Positions 33,999 through 43,304 of a DNA stretch of 64,000 nt are shown in pieces. This stretch comes from G963675935 sp963719005 (GTDB lineage: Bacteria > Planctomycetota > Planctomycetia > Pirellulales > Thermoguttaceae). The translations under genes were made by a program, and so were the position numbers. The notes beneath the pieces were generated by a model. It was not told the origin of the DNA and made no database searches. It saw only the letters and a list, made by a program, of their open reading frames with translations. How positions within the stretch are numbered: the stretch's first letter is position 1; each line of letters begins with the position of its first letter. The stretch spans positions 310,001 through 374,000 of the forward strand of contig CAVRAR010000002.1 of NCBI GenBank assembly GCA_963719005.1, written 5' to 3'.

Positions 33999-36302
33999 AT
34001 GCGACTGACTTTGCGAACGTTGTTGGCCTATTTGGATGGGATTCTGGAACCGAAGGACGCCGAAGACCTCGGCAAGAAGATCGAGGAGAGCGAATACGCC
34101 ACGGGCCTGGTGCATCGGGTGCGCGACGTGATGCGGCGGCTGCGGCTCGGCGCACCGAGCGTGACGGACCGCACTCCGGGCCTCGATCCGAATACCGTGG
34201 CCGAATATCTCGATAACACGCTTGCCGCTGATCGCGTGACCGATTTCGAGAAGGTCTGCCTCGACTCCGACACCCACCTGGCCGAGGTCGCCGCGTCTCA
34301 CCAGATTCTGGCGCTGGTCCTGGGCGAGCCGGCGGAAATCGAGGACGCGACGCGGCAACGAATGTATGAGGTAAAGGACGTTCACAGCGGGGCGAAACCG
34401 CCTCCTCCGCCGCCAACGCGTTCGGCCGAGCCGGCTGCGGCGGTCGCCGTTCCGTCGCTGAGCTTGGATCTCGAAGTCGGCGATGAATCGGGCGATCGGA
34501 AGCCGCGTCCGAAGCCGACGGTGCCCGAGTACCTCCGCGAGCCGCGGCGGCGGCGGTGGCTGACCGCCACAGTGGGAACGCTGGCCACGATTTGCGCGCT
34601 CGCGCTGGCGTTCTGGCTCTTTGGCGGGACCGATATTCTCGTCTCATGGGGCCTGATGTCACCCAAGCAAGTAGCCGACACGGCAGGAACACCCGCCGGG
34701 AAGCCGCAGGAAAAAGACAACGGGCAAACGGAGGGGCACGCTACGCCGGCCAATGAACATGCGACGGAAGTCGGAAAAGAACCGTCCGCAAACCCCGGCG
34801 TCGAAAATACAGCAAAACCACTCCCACCCGTCGTCCAAGAGGTTTCCGTCGCGCCGGGCGGCGGCGCTGAACATGCCGCAAAACCGCCGGAAACATCCAA
34901 GACGAAGCCGAACCCGGACGGCGGAGCAACCACGAAACCTATAACGCCGACGCCGCCCATCGGACCGACACCGCCGGGGGAGCATAAGACGCTGAAGCCG
35001 AAGGACGGATCACCCGTCGCACCCCCAACGAAACCCGCGAACGACAGGGGAACGGAACCGGCCCCCATGCCGCCTCCCGTCGAGCCGGAACCGCTCGGGC
35101 GGCTTCTGTCGAGCGAGCAGGTGCTATTGAGCGGTAATCCGGCGAACGATTGGACGCGGGTGACGGCCAACCAGATGTTGATTCCGCAGCATGTGCTGGC
35201 GCTGCCCACGTTTCGGCCCAAGATAGGGCTGACCTCGGGCGTGACGGTCGAAATGCTCGGCCCCGCTCGCGTCGAGCTGTTGGGCAGCAGCGCCAAGGAG
35301 CTATCGGGCATCCGCGTCATGTACGGGCGAGTCGTGCTGATGCCGATCGGAAAAGGGGGCACCCGCCTGCGAGTCGAGTTCGGCGACCACCACGGCACCA
35401 TCACTTTCGTCGATGCCGAGTCGGTTGCGGCGCTGGAGGTGCATCACCTTCACGCGGCGGGAACGAATCCCGAGAGCGAGTCGGCCCGCGTCACCGCCGA
35501 TTTGTTCGCCAGCGGCGGCGTGATCTCGTGGGAGGAGACGGTTGATGGCAAGCCCGAGAAGCCGCTGCGTCTGAAGCCCTCCGAACGGCTGGCCTTCGAC
35601 GCGCAGATAACGGGAACGCCGGTTGCCGCCAAGTCTATGCCCCCGTGGATTGCAGCCGAGGGGGCGATCATGGGGCCAATGAGCCCCAAGGAGCAATTGG
35701 ACCGCCGGGCAGCGACCGCCATTGCCCAATCCCTGCCGACCGACCAGCCGGCTCGCCTCAAACTGCTCGAATTGGTCACCTCGCGTCCGCAGTGGGAAGT
35801 GAAATGGTTGTCGCTGCGATGCCTGGGCTATGTCGGCCAGTTCCGCGACATGGTCGTGGCGCTGAACGACGTGTCCCAGAAGCCGCATTGGCTCGACTAC
35901 ATCGATGCCCTTCGTGCGGCGGTCAACCGCGATGCGGAGACGGCCGCGGCGGTCCACATGGCTCTGGAAAAGCAGTATCCGCAGCAGGCCGCCGAGCTTT
36001 ACCGGATGCTGTGGGGCTATACCGACAAGCAACTGGAAGCGGGCGACGACGCCAAGCTCGTCCGCGCGCTGGATGACGACCTGCTGGCCATGCGCGTTTT
36101 GAGCTACGCGAACCTCAGGGAGATTACCGGCCAGGGCGAGATCTATCACCCGGAGTACACCGCGGCCCGTCGTCAACAGGCAATCCGCTACTGGCGCAGG
36201 CGGCTGGAGGCGAAAGAGATTCGGCTGGCCAAGGCCGAACAAAAGGCACGCGCCGCGGTCCATGAGAAGGTCAGCACGCCGGTTCCCGACCGCGGACAGT
36301 AG
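33999..36302 (+). CDS. Planctomycete single-pass membrane protein with anti-sigma-like N-terminus and FecR-like C-terminus
   Basis: A 767-residue protein. An ideal AGGAGG (33985-33990) stands eight bases before the ATG. Residues 1-125 form a helical region opening MRLTLRTLLAYLDGILEP that recurs at the start of planctomycete proteins of unknown role and may bind a sigma factor or ribosome-related partner (unproven). A Pro/Lys-rich stretch surrounds a membrane helix (LTATVGTLATICALALAFWLF, about 187-207). After a long Pro-rich linker, a beta domain resembles FecR (TSGVTVEMLGPARVELLG; VRVEFGDHHGTITF), and a helical tail follows. The architecture suggests signalling across the membrane; the function is unknown. 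Confidence 0.7.
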   Translation: MRLTLRTLLAYLDGILEPKDAEDLGKKIEESEYATGLVHRVRDVMRRLRLGAPSVTDRTPGLDPNTVAEYLDNTLAADRVTDFEKVCLDSDTHLAEVAASHQILALVLGEPAEIEDATRQRMYEVKDVHSGAKPPPPPPTRSAEPAAAVAVPSLSLDLEVGDESGDRKPRPKPTVPEYLREPRRRRWLTATVGTLATICALALAFWLFGGTDILVSWGLMSPKQVADTAGTPAGKPQEKDNGQTEGHATPANEHATEVGKEPSANPGVENTAKPLPPVVQEVSVAPGGGAEHAAKPPETSKTKPNPDGGATTKPITPTPPIGPTPPGEHKTLKPKDGSPVAPPTKPANDRGTEPAPMPPPVEPEPLGRLLSSEQVLLSGNPANDWTRVTANQMLIPQHVLALPTFRPKIGLTSGVTVEMLGPARVELLGSSAKELSGIRVMYGRVVLMPIGKGGTRLRVEFGDHHGTITFVDAESVAALEVHHLHAAGTNPESESARVTADLFASGGVISWEETVDGKPEKPLRLKPSERLAFDAQITGTPVAAKSMPPWIAAEGAIMGPMSPKEQLDRRAATAIAQSLPTDQPARLKLLELVTSRPQWEVKWLSLRCLGYVGQFRDMVVALNDVSQKPHWLDYIDALRAAVNRDAETAAAVHMALEKQYPQQAAELYRMLWGYTDKQLEAGDDAKLVRALDDDLLAMRVLSYANLREITGQGEIYHPEYTAARRQQAIRYWRRRLEAKEIRLAKAEQKARAAVHEKVSTPVPDRGQ

Positions 36303-36322
36303 CGATTTCGCTGCGCTCGTAG

Positions 36323-36379
36323 GGCGGACTTCAGTCCGCCTTTATGCGGAATCGCTCCCCGGGAGCCGTTGGCTCCCGG
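36323..36379. repeat. Two short palindromes upstream of the GH28 gene
   Basis: GGCGGACT-tc-AGTCCGCC at 36323-36340 and CCGGGAGCC-gtt-GGCTCCCGG at 36359-36379. The second belongs to the GCCGGGAGC family also seen at 23039 and inside two genes. Confidence 0.8.
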
Positions 36380-36420
36380 CTATTTTTCCACGACGATCAA
36401 CACGCAAAGGACCTCAGATA

Positions 36421-38061
36421 ATGACGTTACGCTCGACGCATATCGCCGCGAGACTGACCGTGCTTGTGGTTTTCGCTTGGCTGTTGGCAGCCGTGCCGTT
36501 AGTGGCCGCCGAACGAGTCGTGAATGTGCGCGAATTGGGGGCCGTGCCCGACGGCAAGACGCTCTCGACCGAGGCGATCCAAAACGCGATCGACCGCTGC
36601 GGCGCCGCCGGCGGCGGAACGGCGTATTTCCCGCCCGGCACGTATCTTTCCGGCACGCTCTTCCTGAAAAGCCGCGTGACGTTGCACCTCGAGGCCGGCG
36701 CGACGCTGCAAGGAAGCCCGCGGCTGGCCGACTACCCGGTCGTGAAGTCGAAGACGGTCGAATCGCGCACGAACCTCTACAATCTCCGCAGCCTGATCTT
36801 TGCGGAGGATCTCGACGCCGTCTCGATCGTCGGCCGGGGCACGCTCGACGGCAGCGGCGCCGCCTACAAGGATATGGCCCACGACGGTCGGCGGCCGCTG
36901 ATCCTGCGCGTGATCAACTGCCGTGACGTGCTGGTCGAGAACATCCAGATGCAGAACTCGGGTTTTTGGAACCAGCACTACTTGGCCTGCCGGCGGGTGC
37001 GGGTGCAGGGCATCCGCGTCTTCAACCACGCCACCTACAACGTCGATGGCGTGGATATCGACGGCTGCCGCGATTTCATCTTCTCCAACTGCTTCGTCGA
37101 CAGCGACGACGACGCCGTTTGCCTGAAAAGCACGTTGGATCGCCCCTGCGAAAACGTCCTGATCAGCAATTGCGTCATCAGCAGCCACTGCAACGCCATC
37201 AAGATGGGCACCGACTCGACGGGCGGATTCGTGAACGTCGCGATCACAAATTGCTCGATCATTTCGCCCCGCGACTCGAAGGTCATCTACGGGATTCAGC
37301 GCGGCATCAGCGGCATTTCGCTGGAACTGGTCAACGGCGGCCGCATGGATCGCATCGCCGTCTCGAACGTCACAATCGACGGCGTGGAAGTGCCGTTGTT
37401 CGTCCGCCTGGGCAATCGCGGCACGGGCTTCGTGCTGAAACGTGCAAAGGCGGAAGAAACGGTCCCGGTGGGCACGGCCCGTAATATCTCGTTCGCGAAC
37501 ATTCTGGCCACCCGGGCCGGCAAGACCGGCTGCTCCGTCGTCGGGCTGCCGCGGCATTGTGTCGAAAACGTCTCGTTCAACAACGTGACGATCCGCAGCG
37601 AAGGGGGCGGAAAGCGGCAGTGGGCGTCGGCCGCAATCAAGGAGCACCCCGATTGGTATCCTGAAGGGACCATGTTCGGAAAACTGCCGGCGCATGGGCT
37701 GTATTGCCGACACGTGCGCGGTTTGACGCTCACCGACGTGCGGCTTCTCGCCGACAAGCCCGACCAGCGACACGCGCTGGTTCTCGACGACGTCGAGGGG
37801 GCGAACATCAGCGGTTTGTCCTGTTCGCACGCCGCGGCCGCGCCGGCGGTCGTCCGCGTGGTTCAAGCCCGAAACGTTCTGATCCGAGGCTGTCAGCCGG
37901 CGGCGGCCGACGGCGTTTTCCTGCGGCTGGAAGGCTCCGACACCGCGGGCATCGCTCTGCTCGGAAACGATTTCAGCGGCGTCGGCAAAGTCGCCGAGTT
38001 TGGCGAAGGGGTCGATCCGGCGGTCTTGCGTTCCGCCGGAAACGTCGAGCCAAAACCGTAG
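36421..38061 (+). CDS. Secreted glycoside hydrolase family 28-type (polygalacturonase-like) enzyme
   Basis: Exported beta-helix glycosidase of 546 residues acting on pectin-like or other uronate-containing polysaccharide. A signal peptide (MTLRSTHIAARLTVLVVFAWLL...VAA) leads into the pectate-lyase-type opening VVNVRELGAVPDGKTLSTEAIQ. The GH28 active-site blocks are present: NVDGVDIDGCRD (N-x-D), DSDDDAVCLKS (D-D), SSHCNAIKMGTDS (G-H position with His) and a later RGISGISL. AAGGA lies about nine bases before the ATG. It is the first of several secreted carbohydrate-related genes here, near another glycosidase-like gene at 38833. Confidence 0.85.
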   Translation: MTLRSTHIAARLTVLVVFAWLLAAVPLVAAERVVNVRELGAVPDGKTLSTEAIQNAIDRCGAAGGGTAYFPPGTYLSGTLFLKSRVTLHLEAGATLQGSPRLADYPVVKSKTVESRTNLYNLRSLIFAEDLDAVSIVGRGTLDGSGAAYKDMAHDGRRPLILRVINCRDVLVENIQMQNSGFWNQHYLACRRVRVQGIRVFNHATYNVDGVDIDGCRDFIFSNCFVDSDDDAVCLKSTLDRPCENVLISNCVISSHCNAIKMGTDSTGGFVNVAITNCSIISPRDSKVIYGIQRGISGISLELVNGGRMDRIAVSNVTIDGVEVPLFVRLGNRGTGFVLKRAKAEETVPVGTARNISFANILATRAGKTGCSVVGLPRHCVENVSFNNVTIRSEGGGKRQWASAAIKEHPDWYPEGTMFGKLPAHGLYCRHVRGLTLTDVRLLADKPDQRHALVLDDVEGANISGLSCSHAAAAPAVVRVVQARNVLIRGCQPAAADGVFLRLEGSDTAGIALLGNDFSGVGKVAEFGEGVDPAVLRSAGNVEPKP

Positions 38062-38162
38062 CCTCGGCGGAGCGAGTTTGCCGCCCGCAAGGCTCTTGTC
38101 TCCGTGCGTCGTACATGCGAGAATAGAGTAGTTCCGTGGGTTCTCTTCCTGCGAGCATTGCC

Positions 38163-38810
38163 ATGACTCTAACTGCCCAAGACTCACCCGTAGTATGGAC
38201 GGCGGTCGATCTGGTCGAGCGGCTTGGCGCGATTCCGTTGGATCGCGTGCGTACGAATCCTCCACCTGGCTCTGCCACCGAATGCGACGTGACCGAGATT
38301 CGCGACCGCGAAAAAAGGTTGTGCGAGTTGCTGGACGGCACTCTTCTGGAGAAGACGATGGGGAGCTTTGAATCCTACTTGGCATTATACCTGGGCCATC
38401 TCTTGACGACCTTTGTCAGCGACAATCGGCTGGGGATTGTGTTGGGGGCCGACGGCATGTTGCGGCTGGCCCCGGGCCTGGTGCGGATTCCCGATGTATC
38501 GTTTATCTCCTGGGATCGTTTACCAAGCCGCGAGTTCCCTCGCGAGGAGATTTGGCGGCTTGCCCCCGATCTCGCCGTTGAGGTCATCAGCCGCGGCAAC
38601 ACCCGGCAGGAGATGGCCCGCAAGTTGGCCGACTACTTTTCGGCCGGCGTGCGGCTGGTGTGGTACGTCTATCCGGCCACGTGCGAGGTGGAAGTGTACG
38701 AGGCTGCCGACAAGTGCGTCAAACTGACCGCGCAGGAGACGCTCGACGGCGGCCAGGTGCTCCCCGGCTTCCGCCTGCCGTTGGCGACGCTTTTCGCGCA
38801 GCCGAAGTAG
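38163..38810 (+). CDS. Uma2 family (DUF820) putative nuclease
   Basis: A 215-residue protein of the Uma2 family, which has a PD-(D/E)XK nuclease-type fold and is found in large numbers in cyanobacteria and planctomycetes; its biological role is unsettled. The core is recognisable as LCELLDGTLLEKTMG, RIPDVSFISWDRLP, APDLAVEVISRGNTRQEMARKLADYFSAGVRLVWYVYPAT and the C-terminal LDGGQVLPGFRLPLATLF. Conserved D in PDVSF and the E-V-I-S segment provide the predicted metal site. ATG 38163 is preferred to a GTG at 38136 because the protein then starts close to where relatives do. Confidence 0.85.
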   Translation: MTLTAQDSPVVWTAVDLVERLGAIPLDRVRTNPPPGSATECDVTEIRDREKRLCELLDGTLLEKTMGSFESYLALYLGHLLTTFVSDNRLGIVLGADGMLRLAPGLVRIPDVSFISWDRLPSREFPREEIWRLAPDLAVEVISRGNTRQEMARKLADYFSAGVRLVWYVYPATCEVEVYEAADKCVKLTAQETLDGGQVLPGFRLPLATLFAQPK

Positions 38811-38832
38811 ATTGAAATAGTCGGCGCGGCAA

Positions 38833-41040
38833 TCACGGCCGGCCGCCTTTGCCTTGCTCGTCGGGCAGCATCTCGCGGCGCAAGCGGTCGAAGTCCTTGC
38901 TGACCGGCACTTGCTTGGCCAAGTCCCATAGCGACGTCTTCTTTTGCCGCAGGGCCAACGTGCCGGCGATCCAGGGCTGGGTCCAGCCGGCTTCCGTACA
39001 CCAGGGGCCCCATTCCCAATCGGCGTTGCTGGCCCAGTATTCCCAGTTGCGGAAATCGAAGGCGCGGTACCAGGCCCCATCGAGTTCGGGATGGACTTCT
39101 GAGCGGATTTGGATGCGGCAGAGGAATTTGGCCAGCTTCTCTTCGGCCTCGGCATAGAGCGGCTCGCCGGTGGCGGCCGCCGCTTCGTGCAGACCGATCA
39201 ACGCGAAATTGCAGGTGTAGAGCATGTCGGCGATCGGGTCGCCGTCGGTCTGGATGAGGCTCGTCTCGCAGGTGCCGTACTCGGCGTTCGAGAGCGTGCC
39301 GTGTCCGCCGCCGCCGATCGTCTCGCGGATCGCTCCCGAGCGGTCTTGCAGCGCGATCAGATCGCGAGCCACCGTGCGGAGCCAGCCGCGATGCTCCGCC
39401 GTGTCGTGCGCGCGAACCAGCCAGGCCAGCGGCAACAGGGCCCGCGCCCGTTCGAGCGAGCCACTGCGGTCGGTCCAAAACCAGCGGTCCGGGTACGCCT
39501 GCATCAGCATCCGCATGGCGGTTTCGCTACGGGCAAGCAACGGCTTGAAGCCGGTCTTGTCGTAAGCCCAAAGGTAACAGGGCCAGAGCCAGCCGGCGTA
39601 ATGGGGCGAGTATCTCGTGTTCTTCGCGGTCCAGTAATGCCGCCAACCGTTCTTCTGCAAGTCCTCGGCGGTGATCATGTCTTCGCGGAAGCCGTAGACG
39701 CCGGTGGTGCGGAAATTGGCCAGCACGCAGCGAGTTATGGCATCGTTCAAGGGGAACGACACGACCGGCCGCGACCGCGACGCATCCGCCGTCTTGCGGC
39801 TAAGAAACGCGGAGGCCGCCAGCAGACTCAACATCGATCGGGCGTTGTCGTCGCTCCAGTAGGAGTTGGGAAAATCGAACGACCAACCGACCAGCCCGTA
39901 CTCGGGACTGGCGGGGTTGGCCCGATTGCCCAGGGCGAGGCCGGACTTCAGGAATATGAAGTCGAGCAGGTTGACGGCGATCGCGCGGTGCCGCGGCTGT
40001 GGGCGGCTCGCGGCGTCGAGGGCCAGGAGCATCGCCACTTCGCATACGTTGTCGTTGCGGACCGCGTAACGCATCGGCTGGCTGCCGTCGGCGTGGATCG
40101 TCGAGCTGTAGCCTTCGAGAATCCCCAGCGAGCCGTCGCCGATGGGCCAATCGGCGGAGGGCATGTCGCGAACGGTGTTGTAGTGCAACGCCCGATCGAG
40201 GACTTCCTTCGGCCATTTCGGATCGCGGAGGATGCGGCTTTTCGTGATCCAGTCGGCCGAGCGGTGCAACGCTTGGAGTTCGACGTCGGCGGGCAGCGGT
40301 TCGTCGCGGCCGTAACTCGGGCGGACCGTCGGAGTCCACGCAAGCGCCGGCGGGGCCGCGGCCGGTTGCAAGCGGCCGAGGATCGTACGCCATATCGCCC
40401 GCCACGCCTCTTGCGGCATGTAGCGGCCAGTGACGAATTGGCTTAGCTTGGTGGTGGCCACCAGCAGATTTCCGCGCGGGTGATCGAACAGCAGCGGTTG
40501 GGTTGGCGTATTCTCCAGGCCGAACACGGCGGTATCGACGCCCGCCACTCGGGCCAAACCGAGGTGCGGCTTGATGAGCTGCGCGGGAGTTGCGCTCTTG
40601 ATCGGCAGGTAACGGCATCCGTTGATCATGACGATCCGCATCGGCGGCAGCGCGTCGCCGAAAATCTTGGACGTGACCACGCCGCGTTCGAGCTTGATCG
40701 TGGCCGGCGGGCCAAACTTAATGCCGGGCAGGTCGGCGGGATACTCGACGTACAGCCGCAGATGCTTCTTGGCCGCCTGATCGAGCACGGCCGGTTCGAC
40801 GGCGGTTGTTTTCTCCGGGTATCCGTCGGCCAGGATCAGCACGCCGGCGCCGTCCGCAGCCGCCTGCACCGCCGCGGCCGGGGTGGCGAGTCGCGGGCGG
40901 CCGCTCTGCTGGCCGCCGAGGGCGCGGTAGAGGTCGTTTCCAGGTTGGCAAGAGAATACGAAGTCCGCGGCTTGGGCATTGGCGGCAGCGGCCAACAGGA
41001 GAATTGCAGTTGAGAGAAGTGTGCGAAACATAGTGGTCAA
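38833..41040 (-). CDS. Secreted alpha/alpha-barrel glycosidase-like protein of unknown specificity
   Basis: Exported protein of 732-735 residues, with signal peptide MFRTLLSTAILLLAAAANAQAA. The N-terminal 230 residues look like a Rossmann-type or Trp-repeat domain (GVLILADGYPEKTTAVEPAV; LLFDHPRGNLLVATTKLSQF) and the C-terminal 480 residues are helical and rich in aromatic residues (GWRHYWTAKNTRYSPHYAGW; WYRAFDFRNWEYWASNADWE), as in six-hairpin glycosidases. I cannot name the family. The most 5' in-frame start is TTG 41040, which has GGAG at good distance (seven bases); ATG 41031 is the alternative. It faces away from the GH28 gene and may share its substrate. Confidence 0.65.
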   Translation of the reverse strand: MTTMFRTLLSTAILLLAAAANAQAADFVFSCQPGNDLYRALGGQQSGRPRLATPAAAVQAAADGAGVLILADGYPEKTTAVEPAVLDQAAKKHLRLYVEYPADLPGIKFGPPATIKLERGVVTSKIFGDALPPMRIVMINGCRYLPIKSATPAQLIKPHLGLARVAGVDTAVFGLENTPTQPLLFDHPRGNLLVATTKLSQFVTGRYMPQEAWRAIWRTILGRLQPAAAPPALAWTPTVRPSYGRDEPLPADVELQALHRSADWITKSRILRDPKWPKEVLDRALHYNTVRDMPSADWPIGDGSLGILEGYSSTIHADGSQPMRYAVRNDNVCEVAMLLALDAASRPQPRHRAIAVNLLDFIFLKSGLALGNRANPASPEYGLVGWSFDFPNSYWSDDNARSMLSLLAASAFLSRKTADASRSRPVVSFPLNDAITRCVLANFRTTGVYGFREDMITAEDLQKNGWRHYWTAKNTRYSPHYAGWLWPCYLWAYDKTGFKPLLARSETAMRMLMQAYPDRWFWTDRSGSLERARALLPLAWLVRAHDTAEHRGWLRTVARDLIALQDRSGAIRETIGGGGHGTLSNAEYGTCETSLIQTDGDPIADMLYTCNFALIGLHEAAAATGEPLYAEAEEKLAKFLCRIQIRSEVHPELDGAWYRAFDFRNWEYWASNADWEWGPWCTEAGWTQPWIAGTLALRQKKTSLWDLAKQVPVSKDFDRLRREMLPDEQGKGGRP

Positions 41041-41102
41041 TCATTCGCTCCATCGGCACAAGGCCGGTGGGGGCGGGAAGTGTGGGACGTTGTGGCGCAT
41101 GT

Positions 41103-42980
41103 TCAAACGCGTTTGAACTGTTTGTCGAGTTCTTCGCGCGTAAAAACCAACGCGGTTGGGCGACCGTGGGGACAATGGTGGGCATCGACGACTAAATGAC
41201 GCTGTTCCAAGAGCGCGGCGATCTCCTCGGGCGCCAACCGGTCGCCCGCCTTGATCGCCGCCTTGCACGCGATCGTGTGCAGCAGATCGTCCAGGAGGTC
41301 GCGGCGGTCGGGCTGCTTGCCTTCGGAGAGGATTCGCTCCAACAACGCCCGCAACACTTCGAGCGGACTGATGTTGGCCAGCATCGCCGGATAGCCGGCC
41401 AGCAGCAGCGTGTTGCCGCCGAACGGCTCGATCTTCACGCCCAACTCGGCCAGCAGATCGCAATGCTCCAGCGCGGCCGACGTCTCGGCGGGACTCAGGT
41501 CGACCGGCTCGGGCACCAGCAGGTTTTGCGTTTCGATCGCGCCGCCGGCCATGCGCTGTTTCAGTTGCTCGTACAGAATCCGCTCGTGCAGGGCGTGCTG
41601 GTCGATGATCGTCACGCCCTCCGCGGTTTCGGTGACGAGGTAGCGATTGTGGATTTGCAGGGCGGCCCCGGGTTGTGTTGGGATGGAAGTTGCGTTGCCC
41701 CCGCCGGTCGTCCGAGGGCGATCGAGACGGCGAAGGTCCAGCGGAGCGCGGGCGACCGTTGTTGAAGATTCGCCGCGGGCCGTTGGCCCCCGGCTATTGT
41801 CCTCCGCATCCTGACCCCTGACCCCTGACCCCTGACCCCTCTCCTGATCCCAGGATGCCACCTTGCCTTTCGCCCAATCGACGAGCTGCTGCCGCAACTG
41901 CACGGTTTGCGCGGCGTCGTGGCCGCCGCTCGGATCGTCGTCGGCCGTGCTCGGCGCCGCCTCATCGGGGGAATGGACGTGCGTATTCAGATCGGTGGTG
42001 AGGAACTTGCCGCGGAGCGTGGCCAGCAGTTGGCTGTAGAGCCGGCCGGCATCCTGAAACCGCACTTCGAGCTTCGTCGGATGCACGTTCACGTCGACCA
42101 ATTCCGGCGGCATCGTCATGGTGAGGAAGGCGATCGGCTGGCGGCCGACCATCATCAGCCCGCGATAGGCCTCGCCCAGGGCGTGTTGCAGGGCGCGGTC
42201 GCGGATGCAGCGGCCGTTGAGGAAGAAGTATTGCATGCGGTTGTGGCTGCGGCTTTGGCTGGGATGGGCGGCGTAGCCGGAAATCGAGACGTCGTCCTCA
42301 ACGCTTTCGACCCAGATCAGGCTTTCGGCCAATTCGCGGCCGAAGAACAGCCCGATGCGATCGAGCCGGCCGTCGCCGGCGGCCAGATCGAAGATCGGTT
42401 TGTCGTTGTGCCGCAGCGTGAAATGGACCTGCGGCGCGGCCAGGGCGATCCGCGTGAACGCCTCGCTCACGTGGCCGAACTCGGTGGTCGTGGTGCGCAG
42501 AAATTTCCGCCGCACCGGCGTGTTGAAAAACAGATTGTGCACCTCGACGGCCGTGCCGGGCGGACAGCCGCAGGGGGCGGGCGAACCGAGCTGGCCGCCG
42601 GTCGCCTCGATCTCGCCGCCGCTTTGGCTCTCGGGCGTTCGGCTGCGCAGCACCAGCCGGCTGACTTCGGCGATCGAGGCCAGCGCCTCGCCGCGGAACC
42701 CCAGCGTGCCGATGCGGAACAGGTCGTCGGCCTCGGCCAGTTTGCTCGTGGCGTGGCTGGCCAGGGCCAGCGGCAGCTCGTCGCTGGGAATGCCGCCGCC
42801 GTTATCGACCACCCGGACCATTTCCAGCCCGCCCTGGCGGACCGAGACGTCGATCCGCGTGGCGCCGGCGTCGATGGCGTTCTCCATCAACTCCTTCACC
42901 ACGCTCGCCGGCCGCTCGATCACCTCGCCGGCCGCGATCTTGTTGATCAGGGATGGGGAAAGTTGACGGATGGAGGGCAT
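41103..42980 (-). CDS. mutL: DNA mismatch repair endonuclease MutL
   Basis: MutL of 625 residues. The GHKL ATPase motifs are intact (INKIAAGEVIERPASVVKEL; DAGATRIDV; VVDNGGGI; HATSKL; GFRGEALASI). The C-terminal dimerisation/endonuclease domain has the DQHALHERILYE motif of nicking-type MutL, plus ACKAAIKAGD and HCPHGRPTAL, so it should nick DNA itself. The inter-domain linker (about 381-402) contains a GCCGGGxGC palindrome and four TGACCCC heptamers, read as SGVRGQ-like residues, in a region that is naturally flexible in MutL. Nothing suggests loss of function. No mutS is in this window. Confidence 0.95.
   Translation of the reverse strand: MPSIRQLSPSLINKIAAGEVIERPASVVKELMENAIDAGATRIDVSVRQGGLEMVRVVDNGGGIPSDELPLALASHATSKLAEADDLFRIGTLGFRGEALASIAEVSRLVLRSRTPESQSGGEIEATGGQLGSPAPCGCPPGTAVEVHNLFFNTPVRRKFLRTTTTEFGHVSEAFTRIALAAPQVHFTLRHNDKPIFDLAAGDGRLDRIGLFFGRELAESLIWVESVEDDVSISGYAAHPSQSRSHNRMQYFFLNGRCIRDRALQHALGEAYRGLMMVGRQPIAFLTMTMPPELVDVNVHPTKLEVRFQDAGRLYSQLLATLRGKFLTTDLNTHVHSPDEAAPSTADDDPSGGHDAAQTVQLRQQLVDWAKGKVASWDQERGQGSGVRGQDAEDNSRGPTARGESSTTVARAPLDLRRLDRPRTTGGGNATSIPTQPGAALQIHNRYLVTETAEGVTIIDQHALHERILYEQLKQRMAGGAIETQNLLVPEPVDLSPAETSAALEHCDLLAELGVKIEPFGGNTLLLAGYPAMLANISPLEVLRALLERILSEGKQPDRRDLLDDLLHTIACKAAIKAGDRLAPEEIAALLEQRHLVVDAHHCPHGRPTALVFTREELDKQFKRV
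41774..41838. repeat. CGGGCCGTTGGCCC palindrome plus TGACCCC heptamers inside mutL
   Basis: CGGGCC-gtt-GGCCCCCGGCTA at 41775-41795 joins four TGACCCC units at 41811-41838. In gene sense the units read GGGGTCA, the stop-free orientation, as in the ligase gene. Located in the MutL linker. Confidence 0.85.
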
Positions 42981-43007
42981 AAAGATAACAGTTCGCTACA
43001 ACAGAGT

Positions 43008-43296
43008 CTCACCACGGAGACTCGGAGGACACGGAGAAGGCAGGAATAGACAGGGTTCTCGGCGTTGTCATTGGGATCACGAAAGCACGAAGACACGAAA
43101 GAAGCTGAGGGGAGAATGGAGCATGAAATCGAACAATCCCCAGCTTCATCGAAATCTGCTTTTCGTGTTTTCGTACTTTCGTATTTTCGTGATAGATTCT
43201 TCGCCCTATAGCGTCGTTACCCAGAATCATACCGACGCGCCAACAATTGCCGCGTCCTTCTCCGTGATCTCAGTGTCTCCGTGGTTTCTTTACCTA
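43008..43296. repeat. Long nested inverted repeat between mutL and leuB
   Basis: The intergenic region holds CTCACCACGGAGACTCGGAG...GACACGGAGAAGG on the left and CCTTCTCCGTGATCTCAGTG...TCTCCGTGGTTT on the right, with inner arms GAAAGCACGAAGACACGAAA and TTTTCGTGTTTTCGTACTTT. It could fold into a nearly 290-base hairpin. No transposase or gene is inside. Similar CACGGAG/CACGAAG repeats are known as noncoding elements in many environmental bacterial genomes. Confidence 0.8.
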
Positions 43297-43304
43297 TCCG
43301 GGGG

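Noticed and set aside
36499..38385. 628-codon minus-strand frame antisense to the GH28 gene
   Set aside because: The GH28 protein on the plus strand has signal peptide and catalytic motifs; the antisense product is Arg/His/Asp-rich noise.
43008..43296. Insertion sequence between mutL and leuB
   Set aside because: Long inverted repeats but no transposase frame inside; at most a nonautonomous element.
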